Shown here in pieces: positions 6,817 through 15,172 of a stretch of 64,000 bases of DNA. The notes under the pieces are model-generated. The model saw only the letters and a program-made list of their open reading frames with translations, did no database searches and was not told the origin of the DNA. The DNA is taken from the NCBI RefSeq assembly GCF_030123105.1, contig NZ_CP126095.1, positions 4,774,001 through 4,838,000 of the forward strand, given 5' to 3'. The stretch's first letter is position 1, and every line of letters starts with the position of its first letter. The DNA is from Paenibacillus sp. G2S3. GTDB taxonomy: Bacteria; Bacillota; Bacilli; Paenibacillales; Paenibacillaceae. The position numbers and the translations under genes are program-made.

Positions 6817-7728
6817 TTAACTTCTTCTAATCCCCTCCTCAAATTCATGTTTAAGCCTGTTGATAAATCTTCTGACCGTTTTCGATCCTTGTTTAGAAGC
6901 TGAAACAATGGAACCCGGAGTATTGTGATCTGGTGATCGTAGCTCGATCGTCTTCATGATCTTCTGAGAACCCTCAAATGTTTTTAAAAAAGAATAATCC
7001 ATCCCAATCGTGATCGCGAGTCCTGACGCAACTGCATTGTCAATGGCACGGGTGTTATTGCTTGTAAAAAGAATATTCATCGGCCCAACTTTCAGTAAAT
7101 AACGCTCCACAAAGTCCTGTATGTAATGATCATCGTATAAAACCAATGTCTGACCTACTAACTGTTCGGGCGTAATTATTGTATTTAAAGCTAGTGGTGA
7201 TTGAGGATGGACGCCTACAACAATCTTACCTTCCATTAATTCCTCGAATACGACCCCTTTATGTTTCTCTAATAAGCCCTCTGGCGAGACCATCAGTCCG
7301 ATATCCATTTCATCCTGAAGCACATTATCCAGAATTTCTTTAGGTCCCTTTTCAAAAATCTCAATTTTCACATTTGGAAAATCCGCCTTAAAACCAGATA
7401 TGACCTTCACTATTAGATGCATGGGTCCCGGAATCGTAGCAATCTTCAAATGACCACTTAACGTATCGCTGTAGATCTGTGCTTCAGCTTTTAATTCATT
7501 TACTTTTATCAGGACTTCATTTGCTTTGCTGATAATAGCTTGTCCCTCTGCTGTGGGAACTGCTCGTTGGCCTCGCGAACGAATGAACAAAGTAACTCCA
7601 AGCTCAGCCTCCAGCAGTGTTATGGACTGGCTTATGGCAGACAGGGTGATATGACGATTCTGAGCAGCTTTGGTTAGTGAACCAATCTTTGCGACTTCAA
7701 CGATATTCTCGCATTGCTCTAAATTCAT
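6817..7728 (-). CDS. LysR-family transcriptional regulator (303 aa)
   Basis: An N-terminal winged helix-turn-helix (about residues 1-60; AAQNRHITLSAISQSITLLE is the recognition region) is followed by a periplasmic-binding-like effector domain, the full LysR length. ATG 7728 is chosen because AGGGAG lies eight bases upstream. A GTG at 7737 is in frame but overlaps that site. The gene is divergent from the SDR oxidoreductase at 7892, the classic arrangement of a LysR regulator and its target. The shared 163-base region holds two ATTTACTTAA repeats. The effector is unknown. Confidence 0.92.
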   Translation of the reverse strand: MNLEQCENIVEVAKIGSLTKAAQNRHITLSAISQSITLLEAELGVTLFIRSRGQRAVPTAEGQAIISKANEVLIKVNELKAEAQIYSDTLSGHLKIATIPGPMHLIVKVISGFKADFPNVKIEIFEKGPKEILDNVLQDEMDIGLMVSPEGLLEKHKGVVFEELMEGKIVVGVHPQSPLALNTIITPEQLVGQTLVLYDDHYIQDFVERYLLKVGPMNILFTSNNTRAIDNAVASGLAITIGMDYSFLKTFEGSQKIMKTIELRSPDHNTPGSIVSASKQGSKTVRRFINRLKHEFEEGIRRS

Positions 7729-7746
7729 TTGAATCACTCCCTTAGT

Positions 7747-7812
7747 TAATATTTACTTAATATCTATTAAATTTACTTAAATTTTAATTAATTTAGACAA
7801 GTGCTACAATGT
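7747..7812. promoter_or_regulatory. Divergent control region between the LysR and SDR genes
   Basis: ATTTACTTAA occurs at 7751-7760 and again at 7771-7780, exactly 20 bases apart, so both face the same side of the helix. TGCTACAAT at 7802-7810 is an extended -10 element for the SDR gene. The repeats are candidate LysR sites. Confidence 0.5.
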
Positions 7813-7891
7813 AAATAAGTTAGTAAATAACCTTTTCACCTTATGAACCTATATTTCTAGTATAACTATATTTCTCGAGGAGGAGTCCCAA

Positions 7892-8641
7892 ATGACAGAC
7901 AAAAGAGTAGCCGTAATTACAGGTGGAGCCAGTGGAATCGGGAAACAAACCGCAATTAAATTTGCAAGTAAAGGTGATCAAGTAGTCGTTGCCGATTTCA
8001 ATCAACAATTAGGTGAAGAAACGGTCGCACAGATTATCAAGGATGGTGGCGAAGCTATTTTCGTCAAAACGGATGTTTCAAAATACGAAGAGGTAGAAGC
8101 ACTGGTTGAGAAAACCGTTTCCAGATATGGAAGAATTGATGTTATGTTCAACAATGCCGGGATCGGCCGCGTCACTCCTGTACTAGACCAAGACCTTAAG
8201 GATTATCATAGTGTTATTAATGTCAATCAGCATGGTGTTGCCCACGGTATTATCGCAGCAGGTAAAAAAATGCGTGAGCTCGGCATCAAAGGGGTCATCA
8301 TCAATACAGCTTCTGTATTTGGATTCCTAGCTTCCCCAGGTACATTCGCATATCACGCTTCCAAAGGTGCGGTCATTATGATGACTAAATCCGCAGCACT
8401 TGAAATGTCCGTTCATGGCATCCGCGTGCTTGCCGTTGCTCCAGGCGCTGTAGATACGCCAATTATCCAAGGATATAAAGATCAAGGAATGGTCGACCAG
8501 ATGAAGAGCAAAGTAATGGGTAACAAATTAACATTGCCTGAACAAGTTGCAGACACTGTATACTTGCTCTCCTTACCAGAAGCTAGTGCAATTAACGGTA
8601 GTGTTGTAATGGCGGATGAAGGTTATGCTTCATTTAAATAA
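7892..8641 (+). CDS. SDR-family NAD(P)-dependent oxidoreductase (249 aa)
   Basis: A classical short-chain dehydrogenase. It has the cofactor motif TGGASGIG at residues 10-17, NNAG at 87-90, catalytic Ser141, and Tyr154 with Lys158 in YHASK. Asp35 after the second beta strand (VVVADF) suggests NAD rather than NADP. The length is usual for the classical subfamily, and a GAGGAGGAG ribosome binding site precedes ATG 7892. The gene is likely controlled by the divergent LysR regulator. The closest generic description is a 3-oxoacyl-ACP-reductase-like or sugar/alcohol dehydrogenase; the substrate cannot be deduced. Confidence 0.93.
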   Translation: MTDKRVAVITGGASGIGKQTAIKFASKGDQVVVADFNQQLGEETVAQIIKDGGEAIFVKTDVSKYEEVEALVEKTVSRYGRIDVMFNNAGIGRVTPVLDQDLKDYHSVINVNQHGVAHGIIAAGKKMRELGIKGVIINTASVFGFLASPGTFAYHASKGAVIMMTKSAALEMSVHGIRVLAVAPGAVDTPIIQGYKDQGMVDQMKSKVMGNKLTLPEQVADTVYLLSLPEASAINGSVVMADEGYASFK

Positions 8642-8654
8642 AAAATAATAGATC

Positions 8655-8698
8655 AAAAAATCCAAGGCTTCCCGAGCGGGATGTCCTTGGATTTTTTT
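8655..8698. terminator. Bidirectional terminator between the SDR and MazG-like genes
   Basis: AAAAAATCCAAGG (8655-8667) pairs with CCTTGGATTTTTTT (8685-8698), with A and T runs on both sides. Confidence 0.88.
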
Positions 8699-8701
8699 GT
8701 A

Positions 8702-8992
8702 TTACTCCCATGTTCTCTGTTCATTGATTTCCAGCTTACGTTTAAATGCCTGATCCAGATCAATATCCAGCTTATTGGCTAGATCAAAAATATTCCACAC
8801 CACGTCGTACATCTCAAATCCCAAATTTTCTTTTTTCTCTGCACCGGGGTCAAAGGATACGGATAGCACCTCTTTGGACAACTCCCCAACTTCAGTCATT
8901 AAGTACAGCATTCGCTGCTCAATGCTACTGGTGTCAAAACCTTTAGTTTCACTGAACTTCTTCACATACTGTTGAAACTCTGATGTATTCAT
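8702..8992 (-). CDS. MazG-like nucleotide pyrophosphohydrolase (96 aa)
   Basis: Short MazG-type all-alpha NTP pyrophosphatases remove pyrophosphate from (d)NTPs, often non-canonical ones. The metal-binding pattern is complete: Glu34 and Glu37 in EVGEL, then Glu60 and Asp63 in FEMYDVVWN. The length matches single-domain members (compare B. subtilis YpjD-type proteins) rather than the two-domain MazG of Escherichia coli. The gene stands alone between the SDR gene, with which it shares a terminator, and a short empty region upstream. Its in vivo substrate is not evident. Confidence 0.85.
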   Translation of the reverse strand: MNTSEFQQYVKKFSETKGFDTSSIEQRMLYLMTEVGELSKEVLSVSFDPGAEKKENLGFEMYDVVWNIFDLANKLDIDLDQAFKRKLEINEQRTWE

Positions 8993-9117
8993 TTCGTTAC
9001 GCCTCGCTTTTAGGGTATAAATTTATGTAATTTATAAAAACGATGTCATGCGATTTGCCCGCTCATTCCTTCATTATCATCCATTTGTTCGAAGAAAACA
9101 AACTCTCTCGTCAAGAT

Positions 9118-9155
9118 TACAAAGAAGCGATTCTTCAGATTATTGAAGAATCGCT
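9118..9155 (-). terminator. Terminator of the sulfonate/monooxygenase operon
   Basis: AGCGATTCTTCA (9126-9137) is the exact complement of TGAAGAATCGCT (9144-9155), loop GATTAT. The minus strand continues TCTTTG, a modest U-run. It lies 13 bases beyond the monooxygenase stop. Confidence 0.75.
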
Positions 9156-9167
9156 AAGAAGAGCTAT

Positions 9168-10523
9168 TTATTTTGTCACAGTTTCAGCCACTCTTCGATT
9201 CTGGAAATGACGGATACCCGGACGCTCCAGTCCTAGATGTTCACGAAGGGTACTGCCTGTATACTCCGTACGGAACAAACCACGTGCTTGCAGAATAGGC
9301 ACAACATGATCTACGAATTCATCCAAATTGCCTGGCAGTACGGGTGGCATAATGTTAAATCCATCGCAGCCATACTCTTCGAACCACAATTGCATAAGGT
9401 CAGCTAATTGTTCGTAAGTTCCAACAAACTGCATATGTCCTCGTGCACCGAGCAGACGGCGTCCTAATTCTAGAATGGATAATTTGTCCTTACGAGCCAT
9501 ATCCATAATCAGCTGAACCCGGCTTTTCATTCCATTTGATGCTTCAACTGGATCAGGAATGTCAGGCAGCTGGCCATCCACTGGATATTCGGACAGATCA
9601 AATTTCAACATCCCAGACAGCATACCAACAACTGCAGCAGGAGGAATGAGTTCCTGCAGTTCCTTATATTTACGCTGTGCTTCCTCTTCGGTCGCTCCGA
9701 TGATCGGAGACAAGCCAGGCATAATTTTTAAGCTACCACGTTCACGGCCGTAATCTGCTAGTTTGGAATTGACGCTTTCATAGAAAGTCTTGGCTGCTTC
9801 AAGCGACTGCTGTGCCGTAAAGATCACCTCACCAAAACTAGCTGCGAAATCTTGGCCTGGACCAGAAGAACCGGCTTGAATGAGTACAGGATACCCTTGA
9901 GGTGAACGAGGAACATTGAGGGTTCCTTTCGTAGAATACCACTCCCCTGTGTATTCCACCTCTTTGATCTTCGTAGCATCAGCAAATTGCCCCTCCTCGC
10001 GGTTAACGATCAGAGAGTCATCTTCCCAACTATCCCAGAGAAGCGTTGCAACCTCAACAAATTCCCGTGCCATTTTATAACGAAGGCCATGCTCTGGATG
10101 CTCCGGCTTCCCATAGTTATAAGCCTCCACATCGAGTTGAGAAGTAACAATGTTCCAGCCTGCTCGACCTTCACTAATATGATCTAATGAGGCAAATTTA
10201 CGGGCTACATTATAAGGTTCGTTATAGGTGGTTGATACGGTAGCCGTTAATCCGAGTTTTTCTGTTTCTGTCGAAAGAGCTGACAACAGGGTCAATGGGT
10301 CCAGCATCCCCGAAGCTGCTTGATCCGCACCCATCACGTATAACAAATCCGCTAGAAACATCATATCGAACTTCCCGCGCTCGGCAGTCTTTGCCAATTC
10401 GCGATAAAATTTATATTTGAAGATTTGATCTGCTCCTGATTCCGGATGGCGCCAGCCATAATGATGATGACCTGAATAATAAATAAATGCACCTAAATGC
10501 AGCTGATCTTGTCTAGTTCCCAT
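9168..10523 (-). CDS. NtaA/SnaA/DszA-family FMN-dependent monooxygenase (451 aa)
   Basis: A luciferase-like flavin monooxygenase of the NtaA/DmoA branch, which uses FMNH2 supplied by a separate reductase to oxidise organosulfur or aminopolycarboxylate compounds. The N-terminal LHLGAFIYYSGHHHYGWRHP, the FDMMFLADLLYV strand and the central GRAGWNIVTS are family signatures. The full barrel of about 450 residues is present. It is the last gene of an operon with a sulfonate-type ABC importer, so the likely job is release of sulfite or sulfur from an imported organosulfur compound. No flavin reductase gene is nearby. Start ATG 10523. Confidence 0.9.
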   Translation of the reverse strand: MGTRQDQLHLGAFIYYSGHHHYGWRHPESGADQIFKYKFYRELAKTAERGKFDMMFLADLLYVMGADQAASGMLDPLTLLSALSTETEKLGLTATVSTTYNEPYNVARKFASLDHISEGRAGWNIVTSQLDVEAYNYGKPEHPEHGLRYKMAREFVEVATLLWDSWEDDSLIVNREEGQFADATKIKEVEYTGEWYSTKGTLNVPRSPQGYPVLIQAGSSGPGQDFAASFGEVIFTAQQSLEAAKTFYESVNSKLADYGRERGSLKIMPGLSPIIGATEEEAQRKYKELQELIPPAAVVGMLSGMLKFDLSEYPVDGQLPDIPDPVEASNGMKSRVQLIMDMARKDKLSILELGRRLLGARGHMQFVGTYEQLADLMQLWFEEYGCDGFNIMPPVLPGNLDEFVDHVVPILQARGLFRTEYTGSTLREHLGLERPGIRHFQNRRVAETVTK

Positions 10524-10553
10524 AATGACCCTGCCTTTCGTATTCTAAGTTCG

Positions 10554-11366
10554 TTAACCTTTGAATGTATCCCGCCAATGAAGCCATCTTCTCTCGAGCA
10601 GGCGAATGGCTGAGTCCGAGAGTTTTCCTATTACGGCAAAGATTGAAATCCCAACGAATACAATATCTGTTTGCGAATAAGCTCTGGCATCCTGAATCAT
10701 ATAGCCTATACCCGCACTAGTTCCCATCATCTCCGCAACGACAAGTACAAGCCACGATGCACCAAGCGATAACCGAATGCCAAGTAGAATATTAGGCATT
10801 GCGGCCGGAATAATCATTTTGCTGAGCAGCTGCCATCTTGTGTATTGGAAAATACGGGATACTTCAACAAGCTTGATATCAACATTGCGAATTCCTAGGA
10901 AGGTGTTCAGGTAAACTGGAAAAAATGCACCTAATGAAATCATTAATATTTTGGAAAACTCACCCACACCAAACCACAAAATGAATAATGGAATAAGAGC
11001 AAGTAATGGAATCGTTCGAAGCATCTGTAAAGATGGATCCAGTGTACGCTCTACTAATTTCCCAAGTCCTGTAGATAAACCTAGCAACAGGCCAGTAGCA
11101 GATCCCAGCAAAAAACCAAATCCTGCACGATAAGCACTAATCCCCAAATGTCTAAATAACTCACCATTCGCAATTAAAGAGAAGAACTGAGCAATAATGC
11201 TAGACGGAGCCGGCAAAGTCGTCGCAGAGACAAGATGGAGTGCCGCTGCCACTTCCCAAATGGCCACTAACGCTAGAGGTACAATCCAGCCATGAAGTTT
11301 TTTCGGAATCCACCTTAACACATCGCCCTGACGCTCTATTTTAGTGCTCGATGTATGTTCGCTCAT
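10554..11366 (-). CDS. ssuC: Sulfonate-type ABC transporter permease, second copy (270 aa)
   Basis: A BPD-type inner-membrane permease of the SsuC/TauC/NrtB class with about six membrane helices. The EAA loop contacting the ATPase is visible as EVSRIFQYTRWQLLSKMIIP, followed by AMPNILLGIRLSLG. It overlaps the preceding permease gene by four bases (ATGA-type). The two permeases are clearly paralogous (LDPSLQMLRT, ILWFG and NTFLGIRNVD are matched almost word for word in the other), so they arose by tandem duplication and may work as a heterodimer. The usual ssu operon has one permease gene working as a homodimer. Confidence 0.9.
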   Translation of the reverse strand: MSEHTSSTKIERQGDVLRWIPKKLHGWIVPLALVAIWEVAAALHLVSATTLPAPSSIIAQFFSLIANGELFRHLGISAYRAGFGFLLGSATGLLLGLSTGLGKLVERTLDPSLQMLRTIPLLALIPLFILWFGVGEFSKILMISLGAFFPVYLNTFLGIRNVDIKLVEVSRIFQYTRWQLLSKMIIPAAMPNILLGIRLSLGASWLVLVVAEMMGTSAGIGYMIQDARAYSQTDIVFVGISIFAVIGKLSDSAIRLLERRWLHWRDTFKG

Positions 11367-12214
11367 GATCCTTTATCTCCTTTATAACTGTCCTGCCACC
11401 TCAGCAACCTAGATTCCAACAGCTTAACGAGTGAGTCTGACAGCTTTCCAACTACAGCAAACACGATGATTCCAACAAACACCACTGTAGTCAAAGAAAA
11501 CGATCGCGCATCATTGATAAGATAGCCGACACCTGAGCTAGAGCCCATCATTTCCGCTACAACAAGCCCAAGCCAAGCGATTCCCACAGACAAGCGAATG
11601 CCTAAAAAGATGTTCGGCAGTGAGGCTGGAATAATTAACTTACTAACCATCTGCCATTTACTGAATTGCAGGACTCTCCCAACATCAAACAGCTTGTCAT
11701 CCACTGAGCGGATCCCTAGAAATGTGTTCACATATAATGGAAAAAATGAGCCTTTAGCGATCAATAGTATTTTTGAGGTTTCACCGAATCCGAACCATAA
11801 AATAAATAGCGGCGCAATTGCCAAATGGGGTAGTGTACGCAGCATCTGCAGCGACGGATCCAGCAAACGTTCTGTTTTGTATGAAAAGCCTACCCACAGT
11901 CCAGCTGCTAAGCCAAGCCCTCCTCCAAGCAGGAAACCAAGCAGTGCACGCCAAGCAGATATGCCCAAATGTCGTGCCAGTTCACCAGATGCGGTCAGGC
12001 TGACCAGTTCCAACCAGATTTCACTAGGCCTTGGCAGCAATATGGGATTCAGCTTTCCCATCGCTCCGGCTATTTCCCAGATAAGGACTATAGCAACCGG
12101 CAAAATAAGCCCAAGCAATATATTCGTGGTTTGGATAGAAAGACCGCGCCTCTTTGCCGGATTCTTCTTTTGTATAAGTGGTGAGATCACAGCTTTTTCA
12201 GCACTGAATTGCAT
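11363..12214 (-). CDS. ssuC: Sulfonate-type ABC transporter permease, first copy (283 aa)
   Basis: SsuC/TauC-like permease with an N-terminal cytoplasmic extension (residues 1-28, lysine-rich), five to six membrane helices, and the EAA loop DVGRVLQFSKWQMVSKLIIP. It lies between the substrate-binding protein gene (37 bases upstream) and its paralogue (overlapping by four bases). Start ATG 12214, preceded by an AGAGG-like site. Together with the ATPase and lipoprotein it should import sulfonates or related sulfur compounds. Taurine, alkanesulfonate and nitrate/thiamine-precursor importers all look alike here, so the substrate call leans on the monooxygenase neighbour. Confidence 0.9.
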   Translation of the reverse strand: MQFSAEKAVISPLIQKKNPAKRRGLSIQTTNILLGLILPVAIVLIWEIAGAMGKLNPILLPRPSEIWLELVSLTASGELARHLGISAWRALLGFLLGGGLGLAAGLWVGFSYKTERLLDPSLQMLRTLPHLAIAPLFILWFGFGETSKILLIAKGSFFPLYVNTFLGIRSVDDKLFDVGRVLQFSKWQMVSKLIIPASLPNIFLGIRLSVGIAWLGLVVAEMMGSSSGVGYLINDARSFSLTTVVFVGIIVFAVVGKLSDSLVKLLESRLLRWQDSYKGDKGS

Positions 12215-12250
12215 GTAAACAACCTCTTTTCTACATCTGTGGTTTCATCC

Positions 12251-13261
12251 TTATTTCAAAGGTTCCTTCAGTGCTGCTTCGATAAACTGATTATCTGTTA
12301 TTTTGGAAACTTTAATTTCTTTACGAATGTTCTTGATTTTATATTGAAAATCAGCCGTCTTCTGCATTTCTTCGACAATAGCATCACTTGTTGCGATGTT
12401 AATCATTTGCGCACGTTCAAACGTTCCTTCTATAACTGCCGCCGGAATGTTCCGTTCAGCAGCATATCTTTCCGTCGCTTCAGCGCGGTTATCTTTTTCC
12501 CAGGCAATAGCTTTGTTAGTGACCTTTAAATATAGAGTAACTAGTTCAGGATATTTCTCTGCAAACGCTGAACGGGATATTACAAAAGAAGGAGATAAAA
12601 CGCCCAATTGCTTCCCGTCAGTCAATACTTTCCCTTTACCGGTCAATGCATTTAAAGTAATATATGGATCCCATGTAGCCCATGCATCCACCCCACCTGA
12701 TTCAAACGCGGGTTGTGCTTCATCAGGCTGTAGCTGAATCACTTCAAAATCCGTATCTTTAAGTCCTGATTCCTCAATACCGCGATAAAGGAAGTTGTAT
12801 GCATTGCTGCCTTTTGTAACAGCTATCTTCTTCCCTTTCAAATCCTCTAATTTCTGAGCAGTACTGCTGCTAGGCACAAGAAGAGCAACGTTATTCGTTC
12901 CTTCTAATACTTGTGAGATGATCTTGATGGGGATACCCGCAGCTTGCGCTGCAATGATTGGCATATTACCAAGAGTCGCTATGTCCAGCTTATTAGAAGC
13001 AATCGCCTCAGTCATTGGAGGTCCACTCTGGAACTCCGTCCATTCTACTTTGACGCCCAGCTTATCAAACTCTTGCTCATACCATTTTTCCTCACGGGCT
13101 TTGCCAAACAATCCTCCGCTGCCCTGCACGCCAATCTTAATGGTTACACCTTCATATTTGTTGGCGTCGTTCTTAGCCGCACTCTTCTCATTAGAAGCGC
13201 AACCCGTTGCAAATACGGTCAAGACAAGCATAACAAGTAATAAATTGCGAAATAATTTCAT
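12251..13261 (-). CDS. ssuA: Sulfonate-type ABC substrate-binding lipoprotein (336 aa)
   Basis: An N-terminal lipoprotein signal (MKLFRNLLLVMLVLTVFATG followed by Cys) anchors the protein to the outer face of the membrane. The mature part is an SsuA/TauA-type binding fold: VTIKIGVQGSGGLFGKA opens domain 1, LEDLKGKKIAVTKGSNAYNF is the typical inter-domain signature, and GVDAWATWDPYITLN is the ligand-side segment found in aliphatic sulfonate binding proteins. GGGGAG lies upstream of ATG 13261. The gene sits between the ATPase and permease genes, as expected for a complete importer. Confidence 0.9.
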   Translation of the reverse strand: MKLFRNLLLVMLVLTVFATGCASNEKSAAKNDANKYEGVTIKIGVQGSGGLFGKAREEKWYEQEFDKLGVKVEWTEFQSGPPMTEAIASNKLDIATLGNMPIIAAQAAGIPIKIISQVLEGTNNVALLVPSSSTAQKLEDLKGKKIAVTKGSNAYNFLYRGIEESGLKDTDFEVIQLQPDEAQPAFESGGVDAWATWDPYITLNALTGKGKVLTDGKQLGVLSPSFVISRSAFAEKYPELVTLYLKVTNKAIAWEKDNRAEATERYAAERNIPAAVIEGTFERAQMINIATSDAIVEEMQKTADFQYKIKNIRKEIKVSKITDNQFIEAALKEPLK

Positions 13262-13303
13262 GGATCATTTCTCCCCTTTTTATAAAAAATGGACTCTCTT
13301 TAT

Positions 13304-14080
13304 CTAGATACCAGCTCCAACATCGATTGCCGGTTCTTCTACCTTCTCAAATTCACTCAGAACCAGTCGACGTAGCTCTTGGAATGAAGTACTGGATCTT
13401 TTTCGCGGAAACGGTAAATCGATAGGAAGAATATTGCGAATATGTCCAGGTCGAGGATTCATAATGACTACCCGCTCTGCCAGGAATACAGCTTCATCCA
13501 GATCATGAGTTACAAATAACATAGTCGTCTTATTGCTCTGCCATATATCAAGAAGCACCTCTTGCAGATGTGATCTAGTAAAAGCGTCTAGGGCACCAAA
13601 AGGTTCATCGAGCAGTAATACATCCGGATTACGGAGCAACGCCCTAGCAATAGATACCCGTTGTGCCATCCCACCTGACAACTCACGTGGATAGGATTTC
13701 TCAAAGCCCTTTAAGCGTACGAGTTCAATCAGTTCATCCACTTTTTTGCGAACCTCCGGGTCTTTAAGGGATAAATTCGCTGCAATATTATGCTCCACTG
13801 TTAACCATGGAAAGAGTCTTGGCTCTTGAAAAATAAATCCCTTCTCAATACTCGGACCGTCAATCTGCTTACCATTCAGTAGAACCGTACCGCTATAGCT
13901 TGTATCCAGTCCTGCCACAATTTTTAGCAGAGTGCTCTTTCCACAGCCGCTGGGGCCAATAATCGTAATCAATTCGCCCTTGTTCACCTTCAGCTGAATA
14001 TTACTTAAAGCAATAACATCACCCGCAGGAGCAGCGAATACTTTGTTCAAATGTTCGATAACCAGCGTTTCTTTAGACAC
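13304..14080 (-). CDS. ssuB: Sulfonate-type ABC transporter ATPase (258 aa)
   Basis: The energy-coupling subunit has Walker [10 protein letters not shown] at residues 42-50, signature LSGGMAQR, Walker [12 protein letters not shown] and the switch histidine in FVTHDLDEA, the SsuB/TauB/NrtD pattern. GTG 14080 is chosen as start because the usual SsuB beginning follows it and AAGGGTGG lies upstream. An ATG at 14098 is also in frame but has no site. It is the first gene of the five-gene operon and is preceded by a sigma-A-like promoter and a leader with a terminator-like hairpin. Confidence 0.9.
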   Translation of the reverse strand: MSKETLVIEHLNKVFAAPAGDVIALSNIQLKVNKGELITIIGPSGCGKSTLLKIVAGLDTSYSGTVLLNGKQIDGPSIEKGFIFQEPRLFPWLTVEHNIAANLSLKDPEVRKKVDELIELVRLKGFEKSYPRELSGGMAQRVSIARALLRNPDVLLLDEPFGALDAFTRSHLQEVLLDIWQSNKTTMLFVTHDLDEAVFLAERVVIMNPRPGHIRNILPIDLPFPRKRSSTSFQELRRLVLSEFEKVEEPAIDVGAGI

Positions 14081-14141
14081 TCCGTCCACCCTTTCCATGA
14101 ATAAATATCAATTATACATATGCGTTTAATTGGTATTGAAT

Positions 14142-14170
14142 TAAAAAAAGAACGGGATCTTAAGAGATCC
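14142..14170 (-). terminator. Terminator-like hairpin in the ssuB leader (possible attenuator)
   Basis: On the minus strand GGATCT-loop-AGATCC (14155-14170) is followed by CGTTC and seven T (14142-14148). It lies between the predicted transcription start near 14210 and the ssuB start, so read-through may be regulated. No known riboswitch (S-box in particular) was recognised. Confidence 0.55.
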
Positions 14171-14216
14171 TAGAAAACCCTTTTATCCGATTATTCGCCT
14201 CGGTTTAATTTTAATT

Positions 14217-14246
14217 ATCTTATCAGTGATATTCCTCACGTGTCAA
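14217..14246 (-). promoter_or_regulatory. Sigma-A promoter of the ssu operon
   Basis: On the minus strand, TTGACA (14241-14246) and TAAGAT (14217-14222) are separated by 18 bases. The -35 box is a perfect consensus. The leader to ssuB is about 130 bases. Confidence 0.65.
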
Positions 14247-14372
14247 ACATTATTTGCCAAATCGGTGTCTATTATGTGATGTAGGGCTTTGTATGAATGG
14301 CAGGGATTTATCTAATTGCAAGTAAAAAAAGCCACACCAGTAATGGTGAGACTCTTCGTCATTATTCATTTA

Positions 14373-14861
14373 TTAATCGCCGAGCTGCTCATTGAGCTGC
14401 GCAATTTCTGTTTCCATAAACTCAACACGTTTATTCAACTCCGCGATATAGTTTCTTCGAGCCTCTTGGTCTGCTGCGCTTGTTAGGTCGGCCGCAGTAG
14501 TTTCCACCAGTTTGATGGCTTCTTTGAGAACTTGAACGCTTGATTCTGCCCCTGCTAATCTTTCCCGGAGTTTAGCCACTGCAATACTTACTTTTAGCGC
14601 TGCCTTCTCAGTCTCCTTACTCTCCAATATTATCGTCTTTCCTTCTACCGTCAACCCTGCTCCGGTCGCTTCGGACATCGTGCGCACAGGTACGTAGGCC
14701 GAGTTATTTACTACAATCGCATCTGCAATCTTCTTTCCGTCTTGTTTTATCGTATACATTCCGGAAACTTTAGCGCCAATTAAAGACGAGCTCGCTGCGA
14801 ATCCTATTGAACCACCAAGTAACAACGCCGCTGCTACAATCCCTACTATTTTCTTCTTCAT
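14373..14861 (-). CDS. Secreted protein with copper-amine-oxidase-like stalk domain and coiled coil (162 aa)
   Basis: A Sec signal peptide (MKKKIVGIVAAALLLGGSIG, residues 1-20, then FAAS) is followed by one stalk-type repeat, with AYVPVRTMSEATGA near residues 54-67 and TVEGKTIIL after it. This is the extracellular 'copper amine oxidase N-terminal' domain common in Paenibacillus and without oxidase activity. The last 80 residues are helical and heptad-like, probably a coiled coil. ATG 14861 has CAGGAGG nine bases upstream, so the longer frame to 14957 is not used. Likely a cell-surface structural protein; its function is unknown. Confidence 0.8.
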   Translation of the reverse strand: MKKKIVGIVAAALLLGGSIGFAASSSLIGAKVSGMYTIKQDGKKIADAIVVNNSAYVPVRTMSEATGAGLTVEGKTIILESKETEKAALKVSIAVAKLRERLAGAESSVQVLKEAIKLVETTAADLTSAADQEARRNYIAELNKRVEFMETEIAQLNEQLGD

Positions 14862-15172
14862 ATCTACGAACCTCCTGAGCTTATTATTCTTCCAATTATA
14901 ACCAATAGATTCGTAACATGAAAGATATACTAAGAGACTCTGCCACAGCCAACCCAACTACTGGCCATATGTAATCTAGCTATAAGAAGCCATCTGAGTA
15001 AGCCTGATCCTATTGTTCTAAGTTGTGTTTTTCGATTTCACAAACAACTTTATTTCGAAATGATTGAAGTTGTATGTAAACAGTGTTACTCTATCAACGG
15101 TAAACTCAAAATCTATGATCTTCAATCCTTCTATTCATATTCACTAATTTAGTTATAAAGAAAGGTAATACT
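14862..15172. other. Intergenic region upstream of the ABC-F gene
   Basis: No gene is seen. GATTGAAG (15062-15069) and CTTCAATC (15120-15127) could pair across a 50-base loop in the ABC-F leader, but there is no T-run. Ribosome-stalling attenuators are known upstream of some ABC-F genes; I could not find a clear leader peptide here. Confidence 0.4.

Noticed and set aside
14080..14215. S-box (SAM) riboswitch before ssuB
   Set aside because: The leader is about 130 bases and lacks the conserved S-box core elements. Only a simple hairpin with a T-run is present.
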